64,000 bases of DNA from assembly GCF_018327645.1 (NCBI RefSeq), contig NZ_BMAY01000003.1:63514-127513 (forward strand), given 5' to 3'. This DNA comes from Lactobacillus corticis. Its GTDB lineage: Bacteria; Bacillota; Bacilli; Lactobacillales; Lactobacillaceae. Below, one piece after another: positions 62,013 through 64,000 of the stretch. Position 1 is the first letter of the stretch, and every line of letters begins with the position of its first letter. The translations under genes and the position numbers were made by a program. The notes beneath the pieces are model-generated. The model had not been told where the DNA came from, did no database searches, and was given only the letters and a program-made list of their open reading frames with translations.

Positions 62013-62079
62013 CAGTTACGAGGGTTCACCGGGACTATACCAATTCTTAGATGTTTGAGTTTTTATAGGTGATTCAATT

Positions 62080-63417
62080 ATGAGTAAAGAAATTACTGCT
62101 GATAGTATTCGTAAAGAAGTAGAAGCCAAGAACGTTCGCTTTTTGCGCTTAGCCTTTACTGATGTTAATGGTACTTTGAAGAACGTCGAAGTACCTAAGA
62201 GTCAATTGGACAAGGTCCTTGACAACGAAATTCGGTTTGATGGGTCTTCAATTGATGGCTTCGTTCGGATCGAAGAAAGTGACATGGTTCTTTATCCTGA
62301 TCTTTCAACCTGGATGGTCTTGCCATGGGTTGATGAAACCGGTGCAAGAATTGGCCGCTTGACTTGTTCAGTTCATAAGACTAATGGCGAACCATTTGAA
62401 GGTGACCCAAGAAACAACTTGAAGCGCGTCTTGAAGAAGATGACTGACATGGGCTTTGAAGCTTTCAATATTGGTTTTGAAGCTGAATTCCACTTGTTCA
62501 AGTTGGGCGAAGATGGCGACTGGACAACCAAGGTTCCTGACCATGCTTCATACTTTGATATGACTTCTGATGACGAAGGTGCGCGTTGCCGTCGTGATAT
62601 TGTAGAAACTTTGGAATCAATTGGTTTTGAAGTTGAAGCTGCTCACCACGAAGTTGGTGAAGGTCAACAAGAAATTGACTTTAAGTTTGATGATGCTTTA
62701 ACCACTGCTGACCGTGTCCAAACTTTCAAGATGATTGTTCGCGAGACTGCTAGAAAGCATGGGTTGTTTGCAACCTTTATGCCAAAGCCGCTTGAAGGTA
62801 AGGCTGGTAACGGGATGCACACTAACATGTCATTAATGAAGAACGGCAAGAATGCATTCTACGATGCAAATAACGAATATCACCTGTCAGCAGATGCACG
62901 TTACTTCTTAAACGGGATTTTAACGCATGCTCGTGCAATTACGGCAATTGGCAACCCAACTGTTAATTCATACAAGCGTTTGATCCCAGGATACGAAGCA
63001 CCAGTATATATTTCATGGGCTCGGAAGAACCGTTCACCATTGGTTCGGATTCCTGATGCTGATGAAGTTACGACGCGTTTGGAAATGCGTTCAGCTGACC
63101 CAACTGCTAACCCATACTTGTTGTTAGCAGCAGCCTTGAATGCAGGTCTTGAAGGCATCAAGCGTGGTGAAGAACCAATGGCTCCAATTACTTCTAATGT
63201 TTTTGAAATGCCTGAAGCAAAGCGGGCTGAACTTGGAATCAAGCCATTGCCATCAACTTTGCACAACGCTATCAAGGCCTTTAAGGCTGATGACGTAATC
63301 AAGGACGCCTTGGGCGAACACTTAAGTGCAAGCTTTATTGAATCCAAGGAACTTGAATGGTCACAATATACTCAAAGCGTATCTGACTGGGAACGCAGCA
63401 AGTACATGGGCTACTAA
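62080..63417 (+). CDS. glnA: Glutamine synthetase, type I
   Basis: The 445-aa enzyme has the beta-grasp part (about 15-100), the glutamate-ammonia ligase signature FDGSSIDGF (about 51-59), GFEAEFHLF (metal ligands), [22 protein letters not shown] and NPYLLLAA. No adenylylation-site tyrosine block is present at the usual place, as in the Firmicute GSI-alpha form (inference). AGGTGA precedes the ATG. Confidence 0.97.
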   Translation: MSKEITADSIRKEVEAKNVRFLRLAFTDVNGTLKNVEVPKSQLDKVLDNEIRFDGSSIDGFVRIEESDMVLYPDLSTWMVLPWVDETGARIGRLTCSVHKTNGEPFEGDPRNNLKRVLKKMTDMGFEAFNIGFEAEFHLFKLGEDGDWTTKVPDHASYFDMTSDDEGARCRRDIVETLESIGFEVEAAHHEVGEGQQEIDFKFDDALTTADRVQTFKMIVRETARKHGLFATFMPKPLEGKAGNGMHTNMSLMKNGKNAFYDANNEYHLSADARYFLNGILTHARAITAIGNPTVNSYKRLIPGYEAPVYISWARKNRSPLVRIPDADEVTTRLEMRSADPTANPYLLLAAALNAGLEGIKRGEEPMAPITSNVFEMPEAKRAELGIKPLPSTLHNAIKAFKADDVIKDALGEHLSASFIESKELEWSQYTQSVSDWERSKYMGY

Positions 63418-63435
63418 ATTAAGCAAATTAAAACT

Positions 63436-63470
63436 AAAAGCGTGATCAGCTGATCGCGCTTTTTTATTTT
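63436..63470 (+). terminator. glnA terminator
   Basis: AAAGCGTGATCA-GC-TGATCGCGCTTT forms a long stem followed by a T run. Confidence 0.9.
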
Positions 63471-63520
63471 GTACTACAATAGAACAAGGTTTTAGGAAGA
63501 ATCGCGTGAGGTAGTAAATA

Positions 63521-64000
63521 ATGACAAAAAAACAGTCCAGTGTCTATTCTAAAGATGTCATCTTGGTAATGGCAGCTTCATTTTTCTTTATGTTTGGCAC
63601 GATGTTTGTGAATCCGCTGATCAATGGTTATGCTCGCTCACTTGGTGCCAGCAGTGCTTTTGCTGGTTTAATCGTAGGAATTATGAGTATTGCTGCCATG
63701 TTTTTGCGACCAATTGCAGGCAATTTAACCGATTATCTTTCAAAATATCGCTTATCTTTTATTGGGGGACTATTGATTGTGCTTGGGATCTTGGGCTACG
63801 TGCTTACGCCCAATAGTCAATTGCTGCTGCTTTTTCGCTTAATCAATGGGAGTGGCTATGTCTTATGCACCGTCTGCATGACCACTTGGTTAGCCTTCTT
63901 GGTTCCTAGAGAACACGTTGGCGAGGCGCTGGGCTTTTATGGATTAATGAACGCCTTGGCAATGGCGCTTGCACCAGCGATTGCGATCAACGTTTACCAT
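63521..64000 (+). CDS. MFS transporter (partial, 3' end outside the window)
   Basis: The first 160 aa are visible. Four or five membrane segments start at about residues 12-35, 45-65, 78-97, 103-125 and 145-160. The MFS motif LRPIAGNLTDYLSKYR (about 67-82) is the loop 2-3 signature. GTGAGGTAG precedes the ATG, and TACAAT lies at 63475-63480. No substrate can be assigned. It is open to the window end. Confidence 0.9.
   Translation, partial: MTKKQSSVYSKDVILVMAASFFFMFGTMFVNPLINGYARSLGASSAFAGLIVGIMSIAAMFLRPIAGNLTDYLSKYRLSFIGGLLIVLGILGYVLTPNSQLLLLFRLINGSGYVLCTVCMTTWLAFLVPREHVGEALGFYGLMNALAMALAPAIAINVYH

Noticed and set aside
61878-62072. 64-aa frame before glnA
   Set aside because: It covers the terminator and the glnA promoter and has no ribosome binding site.
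1-64000. CRISPR array, tRNA, rRNA, prophage or integron
   Set aside because: No regularly spaced repeats, cloverleaf sequences in the gaps, rRNA signatures or phage gene runs were seen by eye.

Overview
The window is a chromosomal segment of a low-GC Gram-positive bacterium, almost certainly Lactobacillus in the narrow sense (acidophilus/delbrueckii-type). The basis is the PepO peptidase, the yhaO-yhaN-yhaM and ecsAB clusters, T-box control of thrS and pheS, an L-2-hydroxyisocaproate-type dehydrogenase, AGGAGG ribosome binding sites and the general gene order. I do not assign a species. Nearly all of it is housekeeping genome. The accessory part is small: 11.76-15.44 kb and one IS607-type insertion at 22.8-24.7 kb.

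Layout. 1-4.6 kb: 3'-truncated pepO and a flavin fumarate reductase-type protein (both minus), with a divergent LysR regulator. 4.7-11.8 kb: a class A penicillin-binding protein, ylbF, and the overlapping yhaO-yhaN-yhaM nuclease cluster. 11.8-15.4 kb: a gene-poor stretch holding an overlapping MarR-MFS-undecaprenol kinase operon, terminators on both strands, micro-ORFs and a convincing small-RNA transcription unit. 15.4-22.7 kb: ybjQ-like gene, prsA-ytxH-hit (minus), ecsAB, trmB, a thioredoxin-like gene, ytpR and murC. 22.8-24.7 kb: IS607-type element with a dead tnpA and an intact tnpB, sitting between an orphaned Shine-Dalgarno sequence and the polA start codon. 24.7-31.5 kb: polA-mutM-coaE-nrdR-dnaB-dnaI, a replication and repair operon. 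31.6-35.2 kb: T-box/thrS, then the infC-rpmI-rplT operon with its leader and an AUA-start infC. 35.2-40.2 kb: yqeG-yqeH-nadD-yqeK-rsfS-tmcAL-DUF177 (ribosome assembly, NAD, tRNA modification). 40.3-42.6 kb: OmpR-type two-component system. 42.6-47.5 kb: yidC and acylphosphatase (minus), a SpoU methyltransferase, an HxlR regulator, an aminotransferase (minus) and a divergent LysR regulator. 47.5-52.8 kb: T-box/pheST, greA, L-hicDH. 52.8-56.4 kb: GlcNAc kinase-type protein and YfhO (minus). 56.5-62 kb: class B PBP, rpmG, 5-formyl-THF cyclo-ligase, rhomboid protease, yqgQ, rhodanese-like protein, miaA. 62-64 kb: glnA and the start of an MFS transporter.

The genes are typical of growth, envelope synthesis and information processing. 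Regulation visible in the DNA includes two T-box leaders, an L20-type leader, palindromes at the marR, hxlR, lysR and glnA promoters, and many intrinsic terminators. I see no CRISPR array, rRNA, tRNA, prophage or defence island. The best leads for something new are the roughly 157-nt stand-alone RNA at 15202-15358, the unexplained stretch beside it with micro-ORFs on one strand and a terminator on the other, and the insertion that removed the polA ribosome binding site while keeping TnpB intact.
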